This document shows, piece after piece, positions 49,812-58,674 of a stretch of 64,000 nucleotides of DNA. Source of the DNA: an uncultured Collinsella sp. (lineage in GTDB: Bacteria; Actinomycetota; Coriobacteriia; Coriobacteriales; Coriobacteriaceae); assembly GCA_958352845.1 (NCBI GenBank), contig CATWQC010000006.1:41345-105344 (forward strand), written 5' to 3'. Position 1 is the first letter of the stretch; every line of letters starts with the position of its first letter. Both the position numbers and the translations under genes were made by a program. The notes under the pieces were generated by a model. It was not told the origin of the DNA and did no database searches. It saw only the letters and a list, made by a program, of their open reading frames with translations.

Positions 49812-51728
49812 CTAGGCGCGCTCCTCGATAGCACCGTTTCTATATGCATCGAGCAGCTGACGCAGGTCTTGGATTTGGCTGCGGATCTTGGCGCCAGTAT
49901 CGGTGTCGCTCACCATGCGGCGACGGTCCGCTTGGTCAAAACGGTTGGTCTCGCTTTCGATGTCCACGTTGCGCGTGAGTGCCTCGGCAACCGTCGTAAA
50001 GGCCCGGTGCGACTTGAGGCGGCAGCCGCGCGAGCTCGAGATGAGCGTATAGCCGGCGATACCCGTCTTGGGATGGTAAGCGCGGCAGAAGCCGCCATCG
50101 ATGACCAGCAGCTTGCCCTCGGCGCGGATGGGCTGCTCGCCTTTGGTGGTTTTAACGGGCGTGTGGCCGTTGATGATGTGGCCGGTCGGCGAACATGCCA
50201 TGGGCGCGACGCCAAACTCGCGCATGATGTCGTCGCAGACCGAGGGCGACTTGGTAAGCGTAAAGTACGGGTCCATCGGCTCGACCCAGGTGCTCTTATC
50301 GGCGATATAGGCGCGCTCAAAGGTACGCACCAGGCGTCCGCTGGCGGGTGAATTGAAGCCAATCCACAGGTACCACATCCAGTCGAGGGCATCGCGGTCG
50401 CCCACGCGCCACGCGCGGCGGGCGATGTGGTCGCAAAAATCGAGATAATCGCGGCCAGCGTGCCAGGTGCCCAGGCAGTTCATGCTGCTAAAGGTGCCGT
50501 CTTCGTTGAGCGGCACGCAGCCATGGAAGAGCAGGTTGCCGTTGGCGACCTTGTACATCGAGCCGTGGGAATAGAGGAAATCGATATGGCGATGCAGGTG
50601 ATCGGCGGTGACAAACTCGGACACGAGCTTGTCGATGATGTGCTGCTCCTGAGACGTGAGCGTATAGGGGTCCGCCGGGTCGACGGTGGGGAAGTCGTTG
50701 GTCGTGAGCGGCCACACGCTGCCGTCGGCGAGCGTGACCGTGCCGGTGTCGTGATCGATCTTGTCGAGTAACAGGCGGTCGGTTATATCGAACTCGGGGT
50801 GGCGCTGGATAATCTGGCCCTCAAGCTTAAAGAGCAGCACGTTGATGGCCTTGATCAGCGGGGTGATGGACTCACCGGCGGTGTAGGTGGCATCGGCAAA
50901 GGCGACAAGCTCACGCAGCGAGATGCCGTAATCGTTTTCGAGGATCTCGTAATTGTCGTAGCGTAGGTTGTTGCGCAACACCGTGGCGATGCAGGCGGGC
51001 TCACCGGCCGCAGCACCCATCCACAGCAGGTCGTGGTTGCCCCACTGGATGTCGAGCGAATGGTAGGTGAGCAGACGGTCCATAATCTTGGCCGCGCCGC
51101 CGCCGCGGTCGAAGATATCGCCCACCAGGTGCAGGTGGTCGACGGCCAGGCGCTTGATGAGCGAGGCGAGCGACTCGATAAAGTCGTCGGCGCTGGCGGT
51201 CTCCAGGATGGACTCCACGATGCGCTCGTGATAGCGCACGCGATAGTTGTTCTCGTCCGGGTGCGTGTGCAACAGCTCGTCGATGATGTAGGCGTAATCG
51301 CGCGGGATGGCCTTACGCACTTTGGAGCGCGTGTAGCGGCTTGAAAGCGAGCGTGCGACCATGATGAGCTGGTCAAGCATCGTCCTGTACCAGGTTGGCG
51401 AGTCCTCGCGCTGGCTGCGGACCAGGTCGATCTTCTCGCGCGGGTAGTAGATGAGCGTACACAGCTCGCCCTTTTCGTCAAAGGAGAGTGTGTCGCCAAA
51501 GATCTCGTCGACATGTTCGCGCACGACGCCCGAGCAGTTGTTGAGGATGTGCATAAAGGCTTCGTACTCACCATGCACGTCGCTCATAAAATGCTCGGTG
51601 CCCTTGGGTAGGTTGAGGATGGCCGAGAGGTTGATAATTTCGGTAAATGCGGATTGTTCGGTGGGGAACTGTCTCGACAGCAGGCGCAGATACTTGAAGT
51701 CTTGCGGGTTGCGATCGAATGCGACCAT
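49812..51728 (-). CDS. fbp: Fructose-1,6-bisphosphatase, class III
   Basis: Converts fructose-1,6-bisphosphate to fructose-6-phosphate in gluconeogenesis. The 638 residues match the class III (Bacillus Fbp) type, a metallophosphatase unrelated to class I. Metal-site motifs: FMSDVHGEYEAF, VGDIFDRGG, WGNHDLLWMG, and later NGHTPVKTTKGE and LLVIDGGFCRAYH. The ATG at 51728 has GGAAGG six bases upstream; the ORF extends to 51773 but without a site. The promoter region contains a perfect 9-bp inverted repeat (51757-51784). A GtrA gene follows 78 bp downstream. Confidence 0.96.
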   Translation of the reverse strand: MVAFDRNPQDFKYLRLLSRQFPTEQSAFTEIINLSAILNLPKGTEHFMSDVHGEYEAFMHILNNCSGVVREHVDEIFGDTLSFDEKGELCTLIYYPREKIDLVRSQREDSPTWYRTMLDQLIMVARSLSSRYTRSKVRKAIPRDYAYIIDELLHTHPDENNYRVRYHERIVESILETASADDFIESLASLIKRLAVDHLHLVGDIFDRGGGAAKIMDRLLTYHSLDIQWGNHDLLWMGAAAGEPACIATVLRNNLRYDNYEILENDYGISLRELVAFADATYTAGESITPLIKAINVLLFKLEGQIIQRHPEFDITDRLLLDKIDHDTGTVTLADGSVWPLTTNDFPTVDPADPYTLTSQEQHIIDKLVSEFVTADHLHRHIDFLYSHGSMYKVANGNLLFHGCVPLNEDGTFSSMNCLGTWHAGRDYLDFCDHIARRAWRVGDRDALDWMWYLWIGFNSPASGRLVRTFERAYIADKSTWVEPMDPYFTLTKSPSVCDDIMREFGVAPMACSPTGHIINGHTPVKTTKGEQPIRAEGKLLVIDGGFCRAYHPKTGIAGYTLISSSRGCRLKSHRAFTTVAEALTRNVDIESETNRFDQADRRRMVSDTDTGAKIRSQIQDLRQLLDAYRNGAIEERA

Positions 51729-52048
51729 GAAACACCTTCCGATGGGGCTGGTAAAACTGATAAACAGCGTCAAACGTTTATCAGTATGCGCCGCTTTTGT
51801 TTCGATTTTGCGCCAGCGGCTGAATTGTCGGCTGAACGGTTTGGTAAATCGATTTAGTTGAGGTAGATATGGTGGTTGGGTGGAGACGACAGAGGGTGTT
51901 TTCTCAGATATTTATGCGTGGGGCCGGTGGAGACGATGGTGGTAAAGATGTTCACTATATTTGGTTCGATTTGGTAAATAGTGGACATATGTACCGCATG
52001 TAGGCTCACTGTGCGATAATTTGCGCAGCAATGAGTAAGGAGCCTCAT
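51729..52048. other. 320-bp divergent region between fbp and the DegV gene
   Basis: No gene. It holds several repeated short motifs that could be operators: CTGATAAAC/GTTTATCAG (51757-51765 and 51776-51784), GGTGGAGACGA twice (51879-51889 and 51926-51936), TTTGGTAAAT twice (51840-51849 and 51970-51979), and a loose dyad around 51950-51985 (TGTTCACTAT with ATAGTGGACA). GATAAT at 52015-52020 is a possible -10 for the DegV gene, without a clear -35. Confidence 0.5.
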
Positions 52049-52939
52049 ATGAGTGATTTTGTCCTGACCTGTGAATCCGCCGCCGACCGAACCCGTGAGT
52101 TCTTTGAATCGCGCAATATTCCCGTCGCGTATTTTCATTACGAGATCGACGATGTTGTCTATACGGACGATCTGTATCAGTCGATTACGCCGGACGAGTT
52201 TTTTGCCCAGATTGCCGCGGGCGCCATGCCCAAGACGTCTCAGGTGAGCGTGGGCGAGTACGAGGAGTTTTGGGAGCCGTTTGTTGCCGAGGGTAAAGAC
52301 GTGCTGCACCTGACGTTGTCGTCGGGTATTTCGGGCACGTATGGATCGGCCTGCGTCGCGGCGCAGATGCTCGCGGATCGCTATCCCGAGGGCGGCAAGG
52401 TGCGCGTTATCGATTCGCTGGGGGCGTCTTCGGGCTTTGGTCTGTTGCTGGAATATGCCGCCGACGTGCGCGATAGCGGGGCTTCACTCGACGAGACGGC
52501 CGCTTGGATTGAGGAGCATAAACTCAACCTGCACCACTGGTTCTTCTCGACCGATCTGTCGAGCTACCTGCGCGGCGGTCGCATTTCGGCCGCGAGCGCG
52601 ATCATCGGCACGGCGCTCAAGATTTGCCCGCTTATGACGGTCGATTGCGAAGGTAAGCTGTCGCCACGTGAGAAGATTCGCACTAAGAAGCGAGCGATTT
52701 CCGAGATGGCTAAGACCATGATGGCACACGTGCTGGACGGTGCGGATTATTCGGGTAAGTGCATCATGTCGCAGTCGGCGTGCCGCGAGGATGCCGAGGC
52801 GGTCGCGGCGCTGATTGAGGAACAGGTTCCGCAGCTTAAAGGCAAGATTGAGATCAATGACATCGGTACTCTGATTGGCTCGCATACCGGACCCGGTACG
52901 GTGGCGCTCTTCTTTATGGGCGACAAGCGCGTGGATTAA
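52049..52939 (+). CDS. DegV family fatty-acid-binding protein
   Basis: 296 residues of the DegV/FakB family, which bind fatty acids and present them to the kinase FakA for incorporation into phospholipid. Seen: the first-strand start FVLTCESAADRT, PKTSQVSVGEY and LTLSSGISGTYGSA (ligand-head-group contacts), VIDSLGASSGFGLLL and HTGPGTVALFF near the end. The ATG at 52049 has GGAG six bases before it; the upstream ATG at 52031 is rejected. FakA is not in the window. Lipid ligand is inferred from the family. Confidence 0.92.
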   Translation: MSDFVLTCESAADRTREFFESRNIPVAYFHYEIDDVVYTDDLYQSITPDEFFAQIAAGAMPKTSQVSVGEYEEFWEPFVAEGKDVLHLTLSSGISGTYGSACVAAQMLADRYPEGGKVRVIDSLGASSGFGLLLEYAADVRDSGASLDETAAWIEEHKLNLHHWFFSTDLSSYLRGGRISAASAIIGTALKICPLMTVDCEGKLSPREKIRTKKRAISEMAKTMMAHVLDGADYSGKCIMSQSACREDAEAVAALIEEQVPQLKGKIEINDIGTLIGSHTGPGTVALFFMGDKRVD

Positions 52940-52975
52940 TTTGCCCCATCACATCGCTGCATGATTGTTCAAACG

Positions 52976-53008
52976 AAAACGGCCCGCCTCACGTTTGTGG
53001 GGCGGGCC
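52976..53008. terminator. Bidirectional terminator between DegV gene and TIM-barrel gene
   Basis: GGCCCGCC (52981-52988) pairs with GGCGGGCC (53001-53008); on the minus strand it is followed by GTTTTCGTTT, on the plus strand by TTGCTGTT. It best serves the minus-strand gene. Confidence 0.87.
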
Positions 53009-53020
53009 TTGCTGTTACGA

Positions 53021-54112
53021 TTAGCGTTTCTTTCCGCGGAAGAAAAAGCCGTGCAGTGACGGCTTGAGGCCGCGGTTGGCGCGATGCTCCTCGACGCGCT
53101 CGTGGATCGAAGCGACGCGCTCGATGACTTCGTCGGGAATCGGCACGTCGGGATTCATGTTCTCGACCTGGCTGACCTCGGCGGCGGCGACCTGGTCGAT
53201 AATGGGCACATCGTCGCGCGAGATGACAGGTGTGGCGTCTTCCTTCATCTTGCGATAACGCTGCATCATGTCGGTCTGTAGCTGCTGTGCCGAAGGCGGC
53301 GTCCAGATGATGGCGTTGGCGCCGGCAGCGATGGTCTCACGGATGCTCTCGGGTGTCTTGCCGCCCGGCGCGATGAGCGGCAGGTTGGGATAGTGCTCGC
53401 GCAGCTCGCGTAGGACCTGGGGCGTGTTCTTGCCGGCGGCGATGTTGAGAATCTTGGCGCCGGCGCGCACCTTGGCGTGGGCATCGTCGTCGCAGCGAAC
53501 GACCGTGGCGATGACGGGGATGTCGGCGATGTTGGTGATGTGCTCTACCATCTCGGCAGTAGCGGGGGAGTTGACCACGCAGCCCGCCGCGCCCTGCATC
53601 TCGGAGACGGCTGCCATCTGCACGGAGCGCTTACCGGTCGTAGTTCCGCCGCCCACGCCTACAAAGACCGGGCACTCGGCGACGGTCAGCAGCGCTTGCG
53701 TAATGGCGGGCTGCGGCGTGAAAGGGTAGACCGCAAAGACGGCATCGGCGTTGGAGTTGCGGATAACCGCGACGTCGGTGGTGTAAATGAGCGACTTGAT
53801 GCGTCGGCCGAAGAGCGTAAAGCCGCTGGCCTCCTCGATCTCGTCGGGCATGCGAAGGGCCGCCTTGCGCAAACGCCCGTCGATGGGCAGCGGCTCCATG
53901 GGGAGCAGTCCGTTGGGGGTCACGGCTACCTGGGGCTCGGTGAACTCGTCTGCGAGCTCGACCTCGGAGAAATCGACCGAGGCGACGATGTCCTCGTGAA
54001 CCTCGGCGGGTACATCGATGGGAGCTTGGTCGTTTGCCGCGGCAGGCGTGTCGAAGGAGCTGGTGCCGACGAAGGCGTCGACGCGCTCATTTAGATCGTT
54101 GAGGGTATCCAT
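53021..54112 (-). CDS. TIM-barrel protein of unknown function
   Basis: 363 residues. Residues 1-60 are acidic and look disordered. The core (about 95-290) reads as a phosphate-binding TIM barrel of the IMPDH/aldolase kind: VFVGVGGGTTTGKRSV, IPVIATVVRCDDDAHAKVRAGAKILNIAAGK and LIAPGGKTPESIRETIAAGANAIIW, with the last Gly-rich loop typical of phosphate binding. It is commonly labelled hydrolase or hypothetical in Coriobacteriia, but I see no catalytic set that names a reaction. The C-terminus is basic (FFFRGKKR). Monocistronic with its own terminator. Confidence 0.75.
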   Translation of the reverse strand: MDTLNDLNERVDAFVGTSSFDTPAAANDQAPIDVPAEVHEDIVASVDFSEVELADEFTEPQVAVTPNGLLPMEPLPIDGRLRKAALRMPDEIEEASGFTLFGRRIKSLIYTTDVAVIRNSNADAVFAVYPFTPQPAITQALLTVAECPVFVGVGGGTTTGKRSVQMAAVSEMQGAAGCVVNSPATAEMVEHITNIADIPVIATVVRCDDDAHAKVRAGAKILNIAAGKNTPQVLRELREHYPNLPLIAPGGKTPESIRETIAAGANAIIWTPPSAQQLQTDMMQRYRKMKEDATPVISRDDVPIIDQVAAAEVSQVENMNPDVPIPDEVIERVASIHERVEEHRANRGLKPSLHGFFFRGKKR

Positions 54113-54303
54113 GGAGACTCGATTCTATGTGATGACGGCCGGCGCGATGCAGCCGGAATTGCGAATGCTAAATCGTTTGACGAGTTGATTTTTCCCCGCC
54201 GCGCCATCCGTTAGACCGAAGGGCAGGCGAACGTGAAGGAGCTGTGGTGGCGGGGATCGAGGTGCTATCTTGAAAGTCCCGTTTACAAGAGAGGTGACGC
54301 GGT

Positions 54304-54474
54304 ATGGAATTTTCGGCAATGTTGGGCTCGATTGGCCTGTGTGTAGGCGCAATCGTTGCCGCCGCGGTCATCTACTTTGTGGTCACGGCCATTAAGGGCA
54401 AAAGGGCCGAACGCAAGGAGCGCGCGATGCTTAAACAGCATCGCGACCAGCAGGGCAAACACGCACAGAGATAG
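54304..54474 (+). CDS. 56-residue single-pass membrane protein
   Basis: A short gene beginning MEFSAMLGSIGLCVGAIVAA, with one transmembrane helix at about 7-29 and a highly basic cytoplasmic tail (KGKRAERKERAMLKQHRDQQ). GAGAGG lies nine bases before the ATG. The composition is that of a real membrane peptide and the stop is followed by the convergent rRNA methyltransferase. No family recognised. Confidence 0.7.
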   Translation: MEFSAMLGSIGLCVGAIVAAAVIYFVVTAIKGKRAERKERAMLKQHRDQQGKHAQR

Positions 54475-54498
54475 CTTGTTGAGTTTTTGATCCGTGCG

Positions 54499-55602
54499 CT
54501 AGCTGCGTTTTCGGATCAGGGCAATGTAGAAGCCCTCAAAATCGCGGCTAGGCGGAATGGTCAGCGTGCCGGGCATACCGTTGGCGACGGCCGAGACATG
54601 GCCGGCAGCGATGGCCTCGGTGAGGGCGTTGCTCTCGACGCGTGGCTCTTCGCCAGCTTCCTGGGCACGGTGCGCTTCGCTTTCGCTCGGCGTGCCGTCG
54701 AGGGGGATAAGCTCGCAGTCCATGTGCTTGTCGAGGGCCTCTTGCAGGGCGTCCTCGTTTTCCTGCGGCAAGATCGAACAAGTCGAATAGACGAGCGTGC
54801 CGCCCGGTTTGAGGGCACCCATGGCGCGGTCCAGAAGCGCGCGCTGCGAGCGAGCGCACTTGCAAAGCAGCTGCTCGGTGAGCCCGCGCAGACTTTTCTC
54901 GTTGCCGCTGATGACGGTGCCCGTGCCGGTGCAGGGAGCGTCGAGCAGGATGCGGTCAAAGCGGAAGAACTCGTCGAGCTCGCGTGCGTCGATGCGCATG
55001 ACGGGCACGTTTTTGGCACCCTGGCGATGGAGGTTCGACTCGAGCTTTTCGGCGCGGGGAATGCTCATCTCACAGGCGGTGAGGTGCGCCTGTCCCTGGG
55101 TGAGGGCGGCGATCTGCGTCGTCTTGCCGCCGGGGGCCGCGCACATGTCCAGGATGTCCTCGCCTGCCTGGGCGCCCAGGACCAACGGCGGCATCATGGA
55201 TGACAGGCTCTGCAGGTAGATCTTGCCGTCGCGGTAGATGTCGAGATCCCACAGATCGGAAACCTGGGCCTCGGGCAGGATAAAGGCGTCTGGGTACCAG
55301 GCGACGGGGTTGTGGGCGATGCCGGCGGCACCGAGCGCCGCAGCGATGTCCTCGGCGGTCGCCTTGAGCGTGTTGGCGCGCAGCGTGACCGGGCGTGTGG
55401 CCGCGGCGCCGAAGCCCTCGATCATGAGCTTGGCATCGGCGGGCGCATAGGCGCCGGCGACCGTGTCGACCATAAAGCGCGGCAGGTCGGCGGCGCGGGG
55501 AAGGGCGGCAAGCTGGTCGGAAAGCTCGGTGGCAGCAAACTGCCTAAGCTTGAGCTCGGGCTTAACCTGCTTTTTCTGCTTACGACGACGCGGCTTGGAC
55601 AT
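54499..55602 (-). CDS. RsmB/NOP-family RNA (cytosine-C5) methyltransferase
   Basis: 367 residues with the SAM-dependent fold of rRNA/tRNA m5C methyltransferases. Seen: LDMCAAPGGKTTQIAAL (SAM site), MRIDARELDEFFRFDRILLDAPCTGTG with the motif IV Cys, and LVYSTCSILPQENED with the catalytic Cys of motif VI. The N-terminus has a basic stretch (KPRRRKQKKQVK). The C-terminal domain ends FEGFYIALIRKR, the usual end of this family. RsmF/YebU- or RsmB-like; exact target base is not readable. Upstream, the 150-bp gap to MetRS is filled by nested inverted repeats. Confidence 0.92.
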   Translation of the reverse strand: MSKPRRRKQKKQVKPELKLRQFAATELSDQLAALPRAADLPRFMVDTVAGAYAPADAKLMIEGFGAAATRPVTLRANTLKATAEDIAAALGAAGIAHNPVAWYPDAFILPEAQVSDLWDLDIYRDGKIYLQSLSSMMPPLVLGAQAGEDILDMCAAPGGKTTQIAALTQGQAHLTACEMSIPRAEKLESNLHRQGAKNVPVMRIDARELDEFFRFDRILLDAPCTGTGTVISGNEKSLRGLTEQLLCKCARSQRALLDRAMGALKPGGTLVYSTCSILPQENEDALQEALDKHMDCELIPLDGTPSESEAHRAQEAGEEPRVESNALTEAIAAGHVSAVANGMPGTLTIPPSRDFEGFYIALIRKRS

Positions 55603-55621
55603 CCGTCTTTCCTTCCACCTA

Positions 55622-55742
55622 AATGATTATTCTGGGACGGGGATTAAAAAATCATTTAATGATCCCCGTCCCAAAAAGACTGTACTGTGGCGCCCGGGAA
55701 TGATTTTTTAATCCCCGTCCCAGAATAATCATTCCCGGGCGC
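55622..55742. repeat. Nested inverted-repeat element, GGGACGGGGATTAAAAAATC family
   Basis: Perfect 35-bp inverted repeats at 55622-55656 and 55699-55733, with the core GGGACGGGGATTAAAAAATC. Two more pairings overlap: GGGACGGGGAT of the left arm with ATCCCCGTCCC at 55662-55672, and GCGCCCGGGAATGATT (55690-55705) with AATCATTCCCGGGCGC (55727-55742). The arm is found again singly at 58622-58656. It fills the gap between MetRS and the methyltransferase. Confidence 0.9.
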
Positions 55743-55759
55743 GTTGCTGCTGGCGTGCT

Positions 55760-57910
55760 TTAGTACTGGCTCTCGTGCTTGCTGAAGAAGTCGAAGCGCG
55801 GGGGCAGCGGCTTCACACGGTGCTCGCCGGGCTTCTCGCCCAGGCTCTCCACAAACTCGTCCGTGGAGGCAAAGATGTTGTCCCAGCTAAAGAAGGCGAC
55901 CGGATCGACGTCGAAGTACTCGCAGATGAGCTCGCAGCCGGCCGGGACGATGCCGTGCATGAGCACGGTCGCCACGCGCAGCTCGGTAAAGGCGTCGGCC
56001 AGGGCCTGCGTCATGGCGGCGTTGGCCGGCTCGCCCTCGAGCTTGTTGGCGGCCTTGGAGGCATCGCTCCAGCGCTTGTTGGCGGCGCGCAGGTAGTCGT
56101 CGCACACGGCGAGCGCACGGTGCGTCTCGAACTTGTACATGGCCTGCTCAAAGGCAAGGGCGGCCTGCTCGGCAGCCTCGACCACGGCGGCAGAGGCGGC
56201 ACCGGCCGGAATGCAACCGTTGCGATAGGGGCTCTCGTCGCCCTCCTTGACGGCGACGCCGTAGAAGCAGCTGCGGGCCAGGCGGTTGAACACGCCGGTC
56301 AAGAGAGCGCTCTCCTTAAGGGCAGGATCGATGACGCGCTTGTCGTCGCAGGCGCGCACCTCGTTGCCGTCCTTGTCCTTGCCGGTCACGCGCGTGTCAT
56401 ATGCCTTGGGGCTAAAGCTCACCGGCTTCTCGGACAGGCCGAGCGACAGCCAATGCGCGCGCATCTGCTCGCAGGTGTAGTGGTTGAGCAGGTCGTCTGC
56501 CGGCGGGGGAGGCGTCTGCGAGGACGAGCTGGCCTTTTTGCCCATGTAGAGCAGGTGATAACAGGCGCTGACGGTGCTCTGCGTAAGGTCCCAACCCAGG
56601 GCCTCCCACATGGCGGTCTGCGCGATGCAGTAGAAGTAGATGTTGTCTTGGCCGATGAACTGGTAGATCTGAGCGTCGTCAGAGCACCACCAGTCGCGCC
56701 AGTCGAGCGAGCTGTGCTGGTAGGTGGGTGCGGGGACCTGCGTGGAGTCGGCGGCGGGCTCGCCCATGAGGGCGGCATCCTGGGCGGCGACACCCTCGGT
56801 CACGCCGGCGGCTCGGGCGTCGCGTGCAAGCACGGTGCGGGTGTAGCTGATGGGCGCCCACAGACTCTCAGGCCAGCACCAGCAGGTGACGTCGTTCACG
56901 CCGTCGACCTCGGGCACCGGAACGCCCCAGTCGATGTTGCCGGTGATGCGGAAGGGCACGAGCGCCTTGCCGCTGCGGAAGCGCACGCCGCCGTTGGCGA
57001 GCACCGCGTGGGCGTCATCGCGTTCCTTCCAGCTGGGGAAGGTGACGGTAAAGCTGCTCTTGTTGCCCTCGGGCTCCAGCACGGTGTGCTCGGGCAGCTG
57101 GTCCTCGACGGCGTCGAAAGCCTCACGGAACTTGTTCTGAATATAGAGCTGTGCCGGCAGCAGCCACTCCTCCATGGTCTTGGAGACCACGGAACGAACC
57201 TGCGGGTTCTGGGCGAGCTTGGCGGTGTAGGTCTTCATAAAGTCGAGGTAGGCCGGCAGGTCGAAGTAGAGGTTGTCGACCGGGCGCAGCTCGGGTACCT
57301 CGCCGGTGAGCTGGCTCTTGGGCGCGATGAGCTCCTCGGGCTCAAACTGGTGACCCAGGTCGCACTCGTCGGCGTAGGCTTTCTCGGACTTGCAGCCCTG
57401 AATGGGGCAGCGGCCGATTACCTGGCGGCCGTTGAGGAACGTGCCGGCCTTGGCATCGTAGAACTGCAGCGTGGAACGCTTGGAGATAGTGCCCTGCTCG
57501 TGCAGGCGCTCGATAATCTCGGCGGTCACCTCGTTGTGAATCTGCGCAGCCGGCTCAAGGCCCGAGCCGCCGTAGATATCGCAGCTGATGTTGTAGTTGT
57601 TGAGGGTCGCGGCCTGGCGGGAGTGATTGGACTCGACGTACTCGCTGATGGACTTGTCGTAGCCTTCGTTCTCCTTGAGCTTGCGGTAGCTCTCCATGAT
57701 GGGCGAGCCGTAGCAGTCGGTGCCCGAGGTGAAGATGACGTTCTCGCGGCCCAGACGGTCGCGCAGGAAGCGGGCGAAGAAGTCGGCCGGGACAAAGACG
57801 CCGCCAACGTGGCCAAAGTGAAGGCCCTTGTTGCCGTAGGGCTCGCCGGCGGTAACGATGGCGCGGCGAGGCCAGCTGGGACGGTCGTTCATGGAGTATT
57901 TGGATGCCAT
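55760..57910 (-). CDS. metG: Methionyl-tRNA synthetase
   Basis: A 716-residue class I synthetase that charges tRNA-Met. The HIGH motif is HFGH in NKGLHFGHVGGVFVPADFF, the zinc knuckle is GRCPIQGCKSEKAYADECD (one CxxxxC pair visible), ELIAPKSQLTGEVPELRPVDNLYFDL is the MetRS connective-peptide pattern, and the KMSKS motif is KKASSS, so Lys and Ser are kept but the spacing is altered. The anticodon domain has FNRLARSCFYG. The ATG at 57910 has AAGGAG four bases upstream; the ORF extends to 58003 without a site. The C-terminal tail lacks a separate tRNA-binding EMAP domain. Divergent class I ligase of MetRS type is the fallback. Confidence 0.82.
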   Translation of the reverse strand: MASKYSMNDRPSWPRRAIVTAGEPYGNKGLHFGHVGGVFVPADFFARFLRDRLGRENVIFTSGTDCYGSPIMESYRKLKENEGYDKSISEYVESNHSRQAATLNNYNISCDIYGGSGLEPAAQIHNEVTAEIIERLHEQGTISKRSTLQFYDAKAGTFLNGRQVIGRCPIQGCKSEKAYADECDLGHQFEPEELIAPKSQLTGEVPELRPVDNLYFDLPAYLDFMKTYTAKLAQNPQVRSVVSKTMEEWLLPAQLYIQNKFREAFDAVEDQLPEHTVLEPEGNKSSFTVTFPSWKERDDAHAVLANGGVRFRSGKALVPFRITGNIDWGVPVPEVDGVNDVTCWCWPESLWAPISYTRTVLARDARAAGVTEGVAAQDAALMGEPAADSTQVPAPTYQHSSLDWRDWWCSDDAQIYQFIGQDNIYFYCIAQTAMWEALGWDLTQSTVSACYHLLYMGKKASSSSQTPPPPADDLLNHYTCEQMRAHWLSLGLSEKPVSFSPKAYDTRVTGKDKDGNEVRACDDKRVIDPALKESALLTGVFNRLARSCFYGVAVKEGDESPYRNGCIPAGAASAAVVEAAEQAALAFEQAMYKFETHRALAVCDDYLRAANKRWSDASKAANKLEGEPANAAMTQALADAFTELRVATVLMHGIVPAGCELICEYFDVDPVAFFSWDNIFASTDEFVESLGEKPGEHRVKPLPPRFDFFSKHESQY

Positions 57911-58042
57911 GGGACTCCTTCGCATATGGTGAGAGCGCGGCCGGGCGCAAGGCCTGGCGACGCGGTGGTCAATTCGTGCATATCGCTCGACATTATCGCA
58001 CATGCGGACGGGTACGTGGCAGGGGCGCTATCCTAAGATGCT

Positions 58043-58612
58043 ATGAATGAGATTTCCAACATACATGCGTTTGAGGACGAGGATTTTCTGCACGCTTGCT
58101 TTGTGTGGGGGATGGCAGTGCTTGGCGCATTTGCCGTGTGCCTAGTGCCGGTGTTTATGCTGCTGGGCGGGCCTGCGGACTTGGATGCGGCTGACGCGGG
58201 CGGTTGGACGGCCGTCTTGGGCTGGATAGTCGGGTTGGCTGCGGTTTCGGCGGCGTCATTTGCCGTGCATGAGCTGGTGCACGGTGTGTTCTTTAAGCTG
58301 CTGGCGCCTGCGGGCGCGAAGGTGACCTTTGGAGCGAATCGCGAGACGGCGATGATCTATGCCTGCGCCGAGGGCGTGGTGTATTCGCGCTGGCGGTACG
58401 TGGCGGTTTGCCTGGCGCCGACGGTTGTTGTGACTGCGGCGTTTGCCCTGGGGTTTGCGTTCTCGTGCTATCCGCTGCTGTGCTACCTGGCGGCCGGCTT
58501 GCATTTGTCGGGCTGTGTGGGCGATTGGTATTACGTGCGGACCATCCTGCGCGACCGTCGCATTGTCGCCTGCGAGGACACATCCTTTGGCGTGCGCTTT
58601 TTCGCAAGGTAG
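58043..58612 (+). CDS. DUF3267 membrane protein with HELVH zinc motif
   Basis: 189 residues with about four transmembrane helices and VHELVHGVFFKLLAPAG, a HExxH zinc-metalloprotease signature at the start of a helix, as in the DUF3267 family of putative membrane zincins. A later HLSGCVGDWYYV could supply a further ligand. These proteins are thought to be intramembrane or membrane-bound peptidases but no substrate is known. ATG at 58043 follows a weak site. Short gap of 132 bp to the divergent MetRS gene. Confidence 0.82.
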   Translation: MNEISNIHAFEDEDFLHACFVWGMAVLGAFAVCLVPVFMLLGGPADLDAADAGGWTAVLGWIVGLAAVSAASFAVHELVHGVFFKLLAPAGAKVTFGANRETAMIYACAEGVVYSRWRYVAVCLAPTVVVTAAFALGFAFSCYPLLCYLAAGLHLSGCVGDWYYVRTILRDRRIVACEDTSFGVRFFAR

Positions 58613-58621
58613 TCTTTTTGG

Positions 58622-58656
58622 GATGATTTTTCTGGGACGGGGATTAAAAAATCATT
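58622..58656. repeat. Single arm of the GGGACGGGGATTAAAAAATC family
   Basis: 33 of 35 positions match the left arm at 55622-55656; the last 26 bases are identical. No opposite arm nearby. It ends 18 bases before the queH start, so it lies in that gene's leader. Confidence 0.85.
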
Positions 58657-58674
58657 GTGGGAGAGGAGATGTCC

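Noticed and set aside
55775..58036. 753-codon ORF on the plus strand antisense to MetRS
   Set aside because: Shadow of a class I synthetase gene; Val/Gly/Ala-rich with no domain.
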